From positions 62,001 to 126,000 of the forward strand of contig NZ_JANFXK010000002.1 in NCBI RefSeq assembly GCF_024459955.1: DNA of 64,000 bases. The letters are read 5' to 3'. Positions 16,976-25,668 of this stretch are shown here, piece by piece. Source of the DNA: Anaerovorax odorimutans. Lineage in GTDB: Bacteria; Bacillota; Clostridia; Peptostreptococcales; Anaerovoracaceae. Every line of letters begins with the position of its first letter. Within the stretch, counting starts at the first letter, position 1. Below the pieces are notes generated by a model. That model saw only the letters and a program-made list of their open reading frames with translations. It was not told the origin of the DNA and ran no database searches. The position numbers were made by a program, and so were the translations under genes.

Positions 16976-17846
16976 AATTTGTTTCCTCCTTTACCGGTCT
17001 TTCCAGCATTTTCGGATTCGAAAGAATCTTTTCCAGCAGCTTCACGGATCTGGCAAAGTAAAATCCGTCCGCGATCCTTTCATCCAGCGTAACACCCAGA
17101 TCGACCACATCTCTGGTCCGCAGCTCCCCATCCTCTCCTATGATCTGAGCTTTATGGACGGTTCCAATGGCGATGAGCAGAGAATTGGTCCCGTAGTTGT
17201 TCAGATGATGATAAACCGAACTGCATCCGATACTGCCCAGATTGGTCAGCATCACGGTTGAATAATTGGGATCGCCGTCACAGATAAAAGCCGGCATTTT
17301 TCCATGGAAGTCCAGAAACCGGAAAACAGCCATTAAAATCCGCATCAAAAACCGCGGCAGTTTGGCAAGGGTACCCAGAATCTGGTCCATATCGTTCTTG
17401 CCCTCGTCCTTTCTCAGTTTGCTGGAATCTCCGATGATCTTTCTGCTCACATCTTCAAGAGTCATCTCATCTTCCACTCTCAGCGTCATCAGCGACTCTT
17501 CCGCTCCGTCCTGAAATTTTCGTTTAACGACAAAGGAGATGGTCAGCTCGTTTCGGTCGTAAAATCGTTTGCCTGCGATAAAACGATTCAGAAGCGGCCT
17601 TTTATATATGGTTTTCGCAACCGCCATAACGATCGTATGAAAAATCGTCGTCTTATATTCGGCATCCGGTCCGTTTTTTTCTTCCAGATACCGCATTAAA
17701 TTCGTTATATCAATCTGCTCTTGTATGTACACTTCCGCATCGCATCTGTTGGGCATGAGATGCGGCATAATGGCATGCACTCCATCGACATCCCGGACCC
17801 GGTATCCGTCCCGCCTGTCTCCTCTTTGCTTCTTTTGCTTTGGCAT
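16965..17846 (-). CDS. 2-oxoacid-dehydrogenase E2-like acyltransferase without the catalytic histidine
   Basis: The 293 residues resemble the catalytic domain shared by E2 acyltransferases and chloramphenicol acetyltransferase, with no lipoyl or E1/E3-binding domain. The usual HxxxDG active-site motif appears as D-E-R-I-A-D-G at residues 255-261, so the histidine is replaced by E256. The strand-turn MLTNLGSIGCSSVYHHLNNYG preceding it is family-like (quoted in two parts: MLTNLGSIGC and SSVYHHLNNYG). The ATG at 17846 is chosen because GGGAGGAG lies just upstream; an upstream GTG in frame lacks this. It is coupled to an acyl-CoA ligase, so it may take an acyl-CoA from it, or bind acyl-CoA without catalysis. 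It is divergent from the cell-wall genes at 18058. Confidence 0.75.
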   Translation of the reverse strand: MPKQKKQRGDRRDGYRVRDVDGVHAIMPHLMPNRCDAEVYIQEQIDITNLMRYLEEKNGPDAEYKTTIFHTIVMAVAKTIYKRPLLNRFIAGKRFYDRNELTISFVVKRKFQDGAEESLMTLRVEDEMTLEDVSRKIIGDSSKLRKDEGKNDMDQILGTLAKLPRFLMRILMAVFRFLDFHGKMPAFICDGDPNYSTVMLTNLGSIGCSSVYHHLNNYGTNSLLIAIGTVHKAQIIGEDGELRTRDVVDLGVTLDERIADGFYFARSVKLLEKILSNPKMLERPVKEETNYEC

Positions 17847-18057
17847 GCGCGTTCTCCTCCCCTGCTGAAATTCCCACACAATATTTTACATCTACTTACT
17901 CAATGTTTTATTATATTAACTTTTTTACTTTTTTTCAACTTTTTTCGAAACGGCAGCGGCAGCCGCGATTCTTAAAAGTTTATTAAATAGGTCCGAAAAG
18001 CGCTGCGATTGTGATATAATATCTCCTGCATTTAACTTTGAAAAAGGAGGACAAGGC

Positions 18058-19770
18058 ATGGATACTTTCCAGAACATAATGGCCGTCATGGGGCCGTATT
18101 ACACGGCTGCCGTCAGATGGGTCTTTGTGCTTCTTGCTATTTTTATACTGGTAAAATCAATCAAGTCATTGCTGCAGGCAAAAAACCCTTCCGAGATATG
18201 GGCATATATCGGAGGGCCCGACGGGTCTTCCACCCCGCTGAAGCATTGGGAAAACGTGATCGGCCGCGCTTCCAGCGCCGACATTGTTGTGAATCTCAAC
18301 AGCATTTCCCGCAATCACGGAACACTGGTACGTGATGCCAAGGGTACCTGGAGATACAATGATCTTCATTCGAAAAACGGTTCTTACATAAACGGGGTCC
18401 GGGTAAAGAAAACAATGCCTCTGCGTCCGGGCGACGTGCTGACTCTCGGAGGCTCCAATTTTTCGCTGATTCCTGTGAGCCTGCAGGAAAAACAGCAGAA
18501 TATTCAAAAGCGAAAGAGAAAAAGCCGCCCGGTATCTCCCTGGACATCGCTCATCGCGCTTACTGTTTTTCAGGTGCTGATGGTGATTCAGTTCAAGGTC
18601 GCATACGGCGAAGACTGTCCCGCGTCCATACCGACCTCTATTTTCGGACTGTGCATTGTGATGTGGGTCTATTTTCTGCTCATGCGTTCTTTCCGGCGGA
18701 TTGCCTTTGAGATGGAAACGATCGCTTTCTTTCTTTCCACTTTGAGCCTGGCCGCCACTGCCGTGCATACCGGCAACACCATGAAACAGCTGATCTGCAT
18801 CATTCTGGGCGTGGTGCTGTTCTTTTTGCTGTGCTGGTTTCTGCGGGACCTGAACCGCTCCAAGGAAGTTCGTATGCTGATTTTAGGAGTCGGCGTGGTT
18901 TTGATGCTGGCAACACTGCTCTTCGGCACTGTCCACGGGGGAGCGAAAAACTGGATTGAATTGGGCGGACTTTCCGTCCAGCCGGCGGAGCTGGTGAAGA
19001 TATCTTTCATCATTGCCGGCGCAGCCACTCTGGATGAGCTGTACGAAAAGGGCAATCTGACCATATTCATGATATTTTCCGGCTTCTGCATGGGCTGTCT
19101 GGCCCTGATGAGCGACTTCGGCGGAGCAGCGATTTTTTTCGTAACATTCCTGGTAATCGCCTTCCTGCGAAGCGGTGATTTTTCCAAGCTGATTCTCATT
19201 GTCGGAGCTGTGGCCCTGGCAGGCATGCTGGTCCTCACTTTAAAACCACATGTGCGGCAGCGGTTTGCCACATGGGGACATGTCTGGGACGATCCCATGG
19301 GGCGCGGTTATCAGCAGACGCGGGCCATGTCGGCTGTTTCCAGCGGCGGCCTGCCCGGAGTAGGCGCCGGGAAGGGCTGGTTTCACTCCACAGCGGCTTC
19401 TGATACGGACCTGGTGTTCTCTCTCCTTTCGGAGGAATGGGGCCTTATTATCGCCATTCTGGCGGTTCTCTGCATCGTAACGCTTGGCGTTTTCGCAGTG
19501 CGGTCCATTATCGCAGGCCGTTCCGCCTATTACAGTATCGCAGCCTGCGCGGCTACATCGCTGTTTATTTTCCAGACAATCCTCAATGTTTTCGGTGCCT
19601 TGGATCTTCTGCCCTTCACTGGGGTAACCTTTCCCTTCGTTTCCAGCGGCGGCACCAGTATGATTGTGTCGTGGGGACTGCTGGCCTTCCTCAAGGCGGC
19701 CGATACCAGGCAGAATGCCAGCTTCGCTGTCCGATTGGACGATAAGAAGGAAGGAGGTCTGGCCTCATGA
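18058..19770 (+). CDS. FHA domain fused to SEDS (FtsW/RodA) peptidoglycan polymerase
   Basis: A lipid II polymerising glycosyltransferase of the SEDS family. The 570 residues have an N-terminal membrane span (about 20-38), an FHA phosphothreonine-binding domain (about 48-140; key residues G69-R70, S84-R85-N86-H87 and N107-G108), and then a SEDS core with about ten spans. SEDS hallmarks are GGAKNWIELGGLSVQPAE, the large extracellular loop with DDPMGRGYQQTRAM and GLPGVGAGKGW, and PFTGVTFPFVSSGGTS near the end. ATG follows AAAGGAGG. The next gene, a class B PBP, overlaps by four bases (ATGA), matching known SEDS-PBP pairs. The FHA domain suggests control by a PASTA-type Ser/Thr kinase (inference). 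Confidence 0.93.
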   Translation: MDTFQNIMAVMGPYYTAAVRWVFVLLAIFILVKSIKSLLQAKNPSEIWAYIGGPDGSSTPLKHWENVIGRASSADIVVNLNSISRNHGTLVRDAKGTWRYNDLHSKNGSYINGVRVKKTMPLRPGDVLTLGGSNFSLIPVSLQEKQQNIQKRKRKSRPVSPWTSLIALTVFQVLMVIQFKVAYGEDCPASIPTSIFGLCIVMWVYFLLMRSFRRIAFEMETIAFFLSTLSLAATAVHTGNTMKQLICIILGVVLFFLLCWFLRDLNRSKEVRMLILGVGVVLMLATLLFGTVHGGAKNWIELGGLSVQPAELVKISFIIAGAATLDELYEKGNLTIFMIFSGFCMGCLALMSDFGGAAIFFVTFLVIAFLRSGDFSKLILIVGAVALAGMLVLTLKPHVRQRFATWGHVWDDPMGRGYQQTRAMSAVSSGGLPGVGAGKGWFHSTAASDTDLVFSLLSEEWGLIIAILAVLCIVTLGVFAVRSIIAGRSAYYSIAACAATSLFIFQTILNVFGALDLLPFTGVTFPFVSSGGTSMIVSWGLLAFLKAADTRQNASFAVRLDDKKEGGLAS

Positions 19771-21134
19771 AGAAGATAGAAAGACGGGCAATCATGTGCC
19801 TGCTTCTGGCCGGCGTTCTGGTGATCGGTCTGGGCGTCTTCTGTTTTCGCTACGTGAAAGATGGAAGCGACTGGGCCACATATACAGCCAACAAGCAGAT
19901 CTATAACGATAAGGGAAAGCTGAAAATCGGATCTCTTTACGATAGAAACGGAAAGCTCCTCCTGACCAATACCAGCGGAAAGATGCAGTTCAGCGATACT
20001 GCCAGCATCCGTAAAGCCAACGTTCATCTGACCGGAGATAAAAGCGGCAATATCGCTACCGGCGCCAATAAAGTCCTCGCCGATAAGATGGCCGGCTATA
20101 ATCTGCTTACCGGAACCTACTCGATGCTGGGTAAAGGCCGGAATGTGAACCTGAGCATTGACGCGGACATATGCGATACCGCTAATAAAGCCCTCGCCGG
20201 ACGTAAGGGCACGGTGGGCGTTTATAATTACAAAACCGGAGAAATTATCTGTCTGGTCAGTTCGCCTAATTACGATCCGACCAATCCGCCAAAGGTGGAT
20301 TCCGATGATAAGTCAGGGATTTATCTCAATCGCTTTTTTACAGCAACCTTTACCCCCGGTTCCATATTTAAGCTGGTGACAGCGGCGGCTTCCATCGAAA
20401 ACCTTTCCGATTACGCAACCTGGGATTACACTTGTACCGGAAGACAGTCCTACGGCGGCTCGGACCGGGTTACCTGTCAGGAACCGCACGGCAATGTTAA
20501 TCTGGAAAAAGCCTTGGCCGTGTCCTGCAACTGCTACTTCGGCAAGCTGGCAGAAAAGGTCGGCGGGGAAAAGATGGCGGAATACGCGGAGAAAACAGGT
20601 CTGACGGTCAGCAGAGATGTAAACGGAATTTCCACTGCCAAGGGAACATTTGAATTTCCTAAAAGCGGCGGGGTTGAGCTGGCCTGGGCCGGAATCGGAC
20701 AGCATAAGGATCTGGTAAATCCATGTACCATGATGACCTACATGGGCGCTATCGCAAACGGCGGCCGAGCGGTTCAGCCCAAGATACTCCACAGTGTTAA
20801 ATTCAGTACCGGAATCCCGGCAAGCCTGCCCTGGAAATCCTGGACCAAACGGATGATCGAGGAAGATACGGCCACGATCCTGCAGAACATGATGCGCAAC
20901 AATGTAGAGGATAATTATGGAACGGATAACTTCCCCGGGCTGAATATCTGCGCAAAATCCGGCACCGCGGAAGTGGGAACAAACAAACGGCCCAACGCCT
21001 GGTTCACCGGTTTTCTGAGGGATGAGGACCATCCGTACGCTTTCATCGTACTGGTTGAAAACGGCGGCTTCGGCAGCCAGGTATCCGGAAGCATCGCCAA
21101 CAAGGTGCTGCAGGAAGTGGTAGAAAAATATTAA
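19767..21134 (+). CDS. Class B penicillin-binding protein (D,D-transpeptidase)
   Basis: Membrane-anchored transpeptidase that cross-links peptidoglycan, partner of the SEDS polymerase encoded just before it. An N-terminal anchor (about residues 8-29) precedes a short dimerisation segment (GSLYDRNGKLLLTN) and the transpeptidase domain. Active-site motifs are S199-I-F-K202, S253-C-N255 and K397-S-G-T400, all intact. At 455 residues it is the short PbpA-like type rather than a division FtsI. It overlaps the upstream gene by four bases and is followed by a strong terminator at 21201-21241. Confidence 0.93.
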   Translation: MKKIERRAIMCLLLAGVLVIGLGVFCFRYVKDGSDWATYTANKQIYNDKGKLKIGSLYDRNGKLLLTNTSGKMQFSDTASIRKANVHLTGDKSGNIATGANKVLADKMAGYNLLTGTYSMLGKGRNVNLSIDADICDTANKALAGRKGTVGVYNYKTGEIICLVSSPNYDPTNPPKVDSDDKSGIYLNRFFTATFTPGSIFKLVTAAASIENLSDYATWDYTCTGRQSYGGSDRVTCQEPHGNVNLEKALAVSCNCYFGKLAEKVGGEKMAEYAEKTGLTVSRDVNGISTAKGTFEFPKSGGVELAWAGIGQHKDLVNPCTMMTYMGAIANGGRAVQPKILHSVKFSTGIPASLPWKSWTKRMIEEDTATILQNMMRNNVEDNYGTDNFPGLNICAKSGTAEVGTNKRPNAWFTGFLRDEDHPYAFIVLVENGGFGSQVSGSIANKVLQEVVEKY

Positions 21135-21200
21135 TGTTCCTCTGTCGACTTCGGGCAAGCTGAACCCGAGGTGGCGGATCGGATTTGATATTCATTGTGA

Positions 21201-21241
21201 AAAAAGAGCAGGGTGCCGAAATTGGCAGGTCCTGCTCTTTT
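21201..21241 (+). terminator. Terminator after the SEDS-PBP operon
   Basis: AAAAGAGCAGG pairs with CCTGCTCTTTT (11 bp), with an inner GTGCC/GGCA extension. The stem is A-flanked on the left and T-flanked on the right, so it may work in both directions. Confidence 0.85.
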
Positions 21242-21727
21242 CATGATTTATTCGTTAGGTCTTCATATCCAGCGGAAACGTTTCAGGGGTTGCACTGGCG
21301 GATCGCGATCAGCCGGCCGCAATTGTGGCGGCAGAGGCCCCTAAGTCCCGATTATCAATGTGGGCAAGAAAACGGCATAATTTTGATAGTTTCACAGTAG
21401 TTCTGAAAGATTAACACTAGCTGAATATCAATGGGCCGTATTCTATGACGCTATTTTGATACTTTTTCCAAAATCTTATCGCATTCGTTCCTGAAAATAT
21501 CCTTTGGCTTTTAACTAACTGTCTGTTTTGATATTCAACCTTATTTTTCAATGGAACACCAGGCAAAACTGTCATTTTTTCGCACCTTTCGAAAGCGGCA
21601 TGATATTTGCTTATTTTGGATGCGAGCTGCGGTAGCTTTTCGCCAAAATCAGCAATGGTTACCTGTTGGATATGGTGTTGCGGCAAGCTGTGGCCTTATG
21701 AAAAGCCGCCCCAAAGGGCAATTGCTA
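21242..21727. other. Gene-free stretch
   Basis: Nearly 500 bases between the PBP terminator and repeat copy B. Reading frames here are short, lack ribosome sites and have no recognisable domains. No tRNA, riboswitch or clear promoter was seen. Confidence 0.5.
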
Positions 21728-21915
21728 TTTTCATCAACACTCAGCAAAAAACCAGGTTCTTGTTGACCTTTTTTCAAGGATACAGAGCATAAGAGGGCAG
21801 AAACTCGATCAATATGCGGTTTCGAACGGTCGCAAAGACCGCAAACCTTGGAAATACATCAACAACAAAGCCAAAATAAATCCGCTGTTGAACAACTTTG
21901 CACATCACCCCAAAA
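21728..21915 (+). repeat. Dispersed repeat, copy B
   Basis: Plus-strand counterpart of the repeat at 14104-14290. Shared DNA words include CTTGTTGA, TTTTTCAAGGATACAGAGC and CAGAAACTCGA, and one frame encodes FSRIQSIRGQKLDQ and PWKYINNKAKINPLLNNFA. It ends just before the convergent stop codon of the ylmH-type gene. Confidence 0.5.
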
Positions 21916-21929
21916 CCCCTTCATACATC

Positions 21930-22700
21930 TTACAGATATCGTTCCGTTACGATGAAAATCCGGTCTTTTCTGGTTCGCTGCCCTACTTCGCGGAGAAAGG
22001 CTTTTCCCTTTCCCCGGAGCACCAGCTTGTCCCCCTCTTTTACCTGAAAATCCGTCTTTTCCGCCTGCATGCTGTTGACGAATACCAGCCCGGAACGGAT
22101 GGCTTCACAGGCTTTGGCTCTGGAAAGAGAAAATGCCGAAGCGGTCACGTTATCCAGCCTCAGAGACGCCACCGTATCCTTCTGCATTACGGTGCGCACC
22201 TCCGGCACCCGCAGTTCCTGCAGGGGTACGGCTTCCAGTTGCAGGCTGGTTCTGCCTGCCTTTCCGTAATTGAAAAGCAGAAAATTCCGTATCTCCTCCA
22301 GCACGATGATGTCCGCTCCTGTTTCGCTGGTGAGAATATCGCCGATCATCTCCCGTTTTATGCCCAGCCCGGTCAGCGACCCCAGATAATCCCGATGGGT
22401 CAGTTTCCTTCCTCCTGACGGTGCCTGCGCCCGGATGACCGTGAGAGGATGGCTTTCTTCCAGCACCGCATAGTCGGGCAAAAAAATGGCGATCGTTCTC
22501 TCCGCATCTTCATAGCCGCCGAAAAACGTCCATGATACATCCTGATTACTCCTGCCCAACTCCCGCAGACGGCTTTCCACCAGCGCTCTCTGGCGCAGAT
22601 CCAGAAATCCGGTATTGGTAACCATATATTGGCGGGCGCATTGTTGCAGCTTATCCTCGGCTGCCGCCAAAAGCATTTTGTCCTCTTTGCTCTCCTTCAT
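21930..22700 (-). CDS. YlmH-family S4-domain RNA-binding protein
   Basis: A 256-residue protein of the YlmH family, known in Bacillota as an S4-domain protein linked to cell-division gene clusters and recently to rescue of stalled ribosomes. It has the N-terminal two-domain fold (FFGGYEDAERTIAIFLPDY and LTHRDYLGSLTGLGIKREMIGDI, the latter quoted as LTHRDYLGSLTGLG then IKREMIGDI) and a C-terminal S4 RNA-binding domain from about residue 180 (LSRAKACEAIRSGLVFVN). It stands away from the usual division cluster here, two bases downstream of the DUF3048 gene and on the same strand, so it is probably cotranscribed with it. Confidence 0.93.
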   Translation of the reverse strand: MKESKEDKMLLAAAEDKLQQCARQYMVTNTGFLDLRQRALVESRLRELGRSNQDVSWTFFGGYEDAERTIAIFLPDYAVLEESHPLTVIRAQAPSGGRKLTHRDYLGSLTGLGIKREMIGDILTSETGADIIVLEEIRNFLLFNYGKAGRTSLQLEAVPLQELRVPEVRTVMQKDTVASLRLDNVTASAFSLSRAKACEAIRSGLVFVNSMQAEKTDFQVKEGDKLVLRGKGKAFLREVGQRTRKDRIFIVTERYL

Positions 22701-22702
22701 AG

Positions 22703-23734
22703 CTATTTGTATTCCACCTTCACTGTATCGTCCACAACCTGTATCCAGGTAACCCCCACGTTCAGCTTCATTTCCTTGCCGTCCTTATCCGCGAAAATCG
22801 TCGGGGAATCCAGATCCTTTCTCGACCACGTGCCTTCCACGGCAACTCCGTTGGTAAAAAGCACCGCGTCGCCTCCTGCGGTCATATTGATCTTCAGTCG
22901 TCCTTTTTGGTCCAGAACCTTGGATTTTACCTTCTGTACCAGAATGTTTCTGGTCGTGATCTGCTTTCCGGTCTCTTTATCTGTATATTCGCTGCCGCCG
23001 ACGGATTTTTTATACAGGCCCGTTTTCTGATCATATTTATAATTGTTTTTGTTTACCCGATAGTCAATATTGATGTCCACAGCGGATGCTCCCTGCTGGC
23101 TCTCTCCGTCGCCCAGGAATTGAAAGCTGCGGGGCTCCTGCTTTTCATCCCATCCTTCTTTTTTGATGGTTTTCCAGACATCCTGACCCGTAGTATAGGA
23201 ATTATGGGGTGCGTGTCTGTCTGAAGAACGATAAAAGATGCTGTTGTAGCTGAAAGCGCTGATGTATGGGATCACACCTGATTCCAGATATTTCTTTGCC
23301 TGAGGGCTCCATCCGTGATGGACGAAAACCGCTTTGTATTCCCTGGCCATGTCGATAAAATACGGTCTGGCACTGCGGGAAGGTCCGATTTTCTTCGGCA
23401 CCTTGCTGTAATAGATCGGCTCCAGACGGCTGGACCCGCCTTCTACCGGAAATTCATAAACAATATCGGCCATGGAAATCCCCGACTGCGGTCTTGCCAG
23501 ACCGGAATCGTTATCTGTGGAGAGGATGAACGGCCTTGACGGAAGCTCCGTAACCAGCTCTCCGGTCAGTGGATTTGTCCTGGGAGATTTTATTTCCGGC
23601 CAGTCGCTGGAAAGTCCTCCAAAGAGGGCAAATATCGCAGTTCCGCCGCCTATTACCAGGACGGCCAGCACGATCAGTATGATTTTCATACTGCTTTTTT
23701 TCTTGTTTCTTCTTTTATTTTTGTCTGAACGCAT
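22703..23734 (-). CDS. DUF3048 (YerB-like) membrane-anchored protein
   Basis: The 343 residues begin with a basic stretch (KNKRRNKKKS) and one membrane span (about 15-37), then an extracytoplasmic DUF3048 region, related to Bacillus YerB. Typical segments are SRPFILSTDNDSGLARPQSG, AKIVYEFPVEGGSSRLEPIYY-like sequence and the C-terminal GVTWIQVVDD. Function is unknown; family members are exported or lipoproteins. It lies immediately upstream of the YlmH gene and divergent from the TSCPD gene. Confidence 0.88.
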   Translation of the reverse strand: MRSDKNKRRNKKKSSMKIILIVLAVLVIGGGTAIFALFGGLSSDWPEIKSPRTNPLTGELVTELPSRPFILSTDNDSGLARPQSGISMADIVYEFPVEGGSSRLEPIYYSKVPKKIGPSRSARPYFIDMAREYKAVFVHHGWSPQAKKYLESGVIPYISAFSYNSIFYRSSDRHAPHNSYTTGQDVWKTIKKEGWDEKQEPRSFQFLGDGESQQGASAVDINIDYRVNKNNYKYDQKTGLYKKSVGGSEYTDKETGKQITTRNILVQKVKSKVLDQKGRLKINMTAGGDAVLFTNGVAVEGTWSRKDLDSPTIFADKDGKEMKLNVGVTWIQVVDDTVKVEYK

Positions 23735-23813
23735 TTTATCTTTCCCTTTCCGTTCTTTTTTGCTATATTATATATTATAACAGTAAAAAGCAATTAAGAA
23801 AGGACAAATTGTT

Positions 23814-24086
23814 ATGAAATACTCTTACATCCCACGGGGAGTCTGCTCGACCAAGCTGGACTTCGAATTAGACGGCGAAATCGTTAAAAACGTGCAGTTC
23901 AGCGGCGGCTGCAACGGCAATCTGAAAGCGATTTCAACTTTAGTGGAGGGCATGCCCGTCGATGAGGTCACAAAAAAGCTTTCCGGTATCAGCTGCGGAA
24001 TGAAAAACACATCCTGCACCGATCAGCTGGCCACGGCTTTGAAAAAAGCGCTGGAAGAAAATAAAGATAAGGAAGGAGCCAAATAA
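23814..24086 (+). CDS. TSCPD domain protein (TIGR03905 family)
   Basis: A 90-residue protein matching the free-standing TSCPD domain, which otherwise forms the C-terminus of some ribonucleotide reductases. Conserved features are GVCSTKLDF, FSGGCNGNLKAI and the paired cysteines in GISCGMKNTSCTDQLA. The three or four conserved cysteines suggest metal or Fe-S binding. Its role is unknown. The gene is monocistronic, with AAAGGAC before the ATG and a terminator overlapping its 3' end. Confidence 0.9.
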   Translation: MKYSYIPRGVCSTKLDFELDGEIVKNVQFSGGCNGNLKAISTLVEGMPVDEVTKKLSGISCGMKNTSCTDQLATALKKALEENKDKEGAK

Positions 24087-24097
24087 GGCTCCTTTTT
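24073..24097 (+). terminator. Terminator of the TSCPD gene
   Basis: AAGGAGCC (24073-24080) and GGCTCCTT (24087-24094) form an 8-bp stem followed by a T-run. The stem begins inside the last codons of the gene and touches the end of the convergent permease gene. Confidence 0.85.
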
Positions 24098-25523
24098 AAA
24101 ATGGCGCCAGGAGTCCTGCTCTGAGCAGCGCCAGCGATACGACAAAGAGAGAAAGCACCAGAGTCAGCAGTACCTTATCCCGCATCCGCAGAAAAGGAAG
24201 CTGATTTTGCTCTCTCTTTCCTTTTATGTAGATCAGAGTCCCCGGCGCATATAAAAGGGCTGAGGTCATCAAAGCTTCCGGACCCCCGGAATAGATCAGC
24301 CATAATCCGTACAGAACACCTGCCCCAGCGGCCATCCGGCCTCCGGCAGGTGTTTTTATGCGTTCTCCGGTCAGCTGCCAGTAATAAAGGGCCGTAAGCA
24401 GATAAGGAATCACCATCATGGTGGTGGAAATCGTATAAAAGATCTGATAGGTCGAAGCACTTTTATATACGATAATCAGAAACAGCTGAATCAAAGCTCC
24501 CGTGATTATCAGCGCTGCTGCCGGTGATCCGGAACGCCCCGCAGCCGTAAAAATCCGGCAGAAAGACCCCTTGGCCGCTGCTTCATATGCACATTCTGCG
24601 GAAATAATCGTGTGCCCCAGCGTCGCGCCCAAAAGAGAAAGAATGACACCGGCATTAATCAGGTTTCCTCCCCAGGGCCCGACAACCTGACACATGACAT
24701 CGGCCAGCGGCGGGTTTCCCAGCTGCGCCAGCTGGCCCCTTGTCATGACGCCCATACTGAGCGCGGAAATCATTATATAGATCAGCAGGACGCATAAATA
24801 GGATATGACCGTCGCCCTGCCCGCATCTTTTGGATTCCTCGCCCTGCCGGAGATGACGACCGCCCCTTCCACTCCGATGAAGGCCCACGCCGTAGTGTAA
24901 GTGGTAGCCATTACTTGGCTGCCGAAGGGCAGTCCGGTATCCTCTCCCATAAAATTGGCAAAGAAAATCCGCGGGTCAAAGGCTTTCATGAAGATAACCG
25001 CCATTATAAAGAGAAAAATCGGTATCAGTTTGGCAAAGGTGACCAGAAGGTTGATAAAGGCCGCAGCCTTCATTCCCCTCAGCACCAAAAGCACGGACAG
25101 CCAGGTAACCGCTGAGGCTCCTATGATGGAAAGGAGGTTGTTTCCCGCTCCGAATACCGGAAAAAAATGGCCCAGTGCCGCGAACATAAGGGTGGCGAAG
25201 GAGACATTCCCCAGAAAATTGCTGATCCAATAGCCCCAGGCTGAATTAAACCCGGCGTAATCGCCAAAACCGGCCCTTGCATAGCTGTAAATTCCGCCTG
25301 TCAGCTCCGGCCTGATTTCGCTGAGATGGTAAAAACAAATCACCAGCGCCAGCATCCCCAGTCCGCATAGGAGCCAGCCTGTAAGAACAGCCGCAGTCCC
25401 GGCTCCGGCCGCAGCCATATCCCCCGACAGACTGAAAGCACCGCTGGCGATGGTGCTCCCCACTGCGATGCCCGTCAGTTTAAAACAGCTCAGCTGCTGT
25501 CCATGATTCAAATCCTGTTTCAT
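24096..25523 (-). CDS. APC-superfamily amino acid permease/antiporter
   Basis: Integral membrane transporter with about 12-13 spans, closest in style to basic amino acid/polyamine antiporters such as ArcD. The first span carries the APC signature KLTGIAVGSTIASGAFSLSG, and GVEGAVVISGRARNPKDAG follows span 6. I choose ATG 25523 (475 residues) because GGAG lies seven bases upstream; an in-frame start 30 codons earlier would include a non-hydrophobic unlikely leader. The ribosome site is enclosed in a hairpin (25526-25551). Substrate cannot be fixed by sequence alone. Confidence 0.88.
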   Translation of the reverse strand: MKQDLNHGQQLSCFKLTGIAVGSTIASGAFSLSGDMAAAGAGTAAVLTGWLLCGLGMLALVICFYHLSEIRPELTGGIYSYARAGFGDYAGFNSAWGYWISNFLGNVSFATLMFAALGHFFPVFGAGNNLLSIIGASAVTWLSVLLVLRGMKAAAFINLLVTFAKLIPIFLFIMAVIFMKAFDPRIFFANFMGEDTGLPFGSQVMATTYTTAWAFIGVEGAVVISGRARNPKDAGRATVISYLCVLLIYIMISALSMGVMTRGQLAQLGNPPLADVMCQVVGPWGGNLINAGVILSLLGATLGHTIISAECAYEAAAKGSFCRIFTAAGRSGSPAAALIITGALIQLFLIIVYKSASTYQIFYTISTTMMVIPYLLTALYYWQLTGERIKTPAGGRMAAGAGVLYGLWLIYSGGPEALMTSALLYAPGTLIYIKGKREQNQLPFLRMRDKVLLTLVLSLFVVSLALLRAGLLAPF

Positions 25524-25525
25524 AA

Positions 25526-25551
25526 ATATGCTCCTCTCTCTGGGAGCATAT
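25526..25551 (-). promoter_or_regulatory. Hairpin masking the permease ribosome-binding site
   Basis: The arms ATATGCTCC and GGAGCATAT form a perfect 9-bp stem with an 8-base loop directly before the permease start codon. The Shine-Dalgarno GGAG is inside the 3' arm, so folding would block initiation. This suggests translational control, for example by temperature, a protein or an upstream leader. Confidence 0.55.
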
Positions 25552-25668
25552 GCGGCGGGACGGGTTCTCTTGCCTTGAAAGTTAATATTCTTTTGACCAT
25601 ACGGTCTATACATAGTTGCGAAAAGATATGGTATAATAGGACATATTGCATTTTGAACGGAGTATCTT

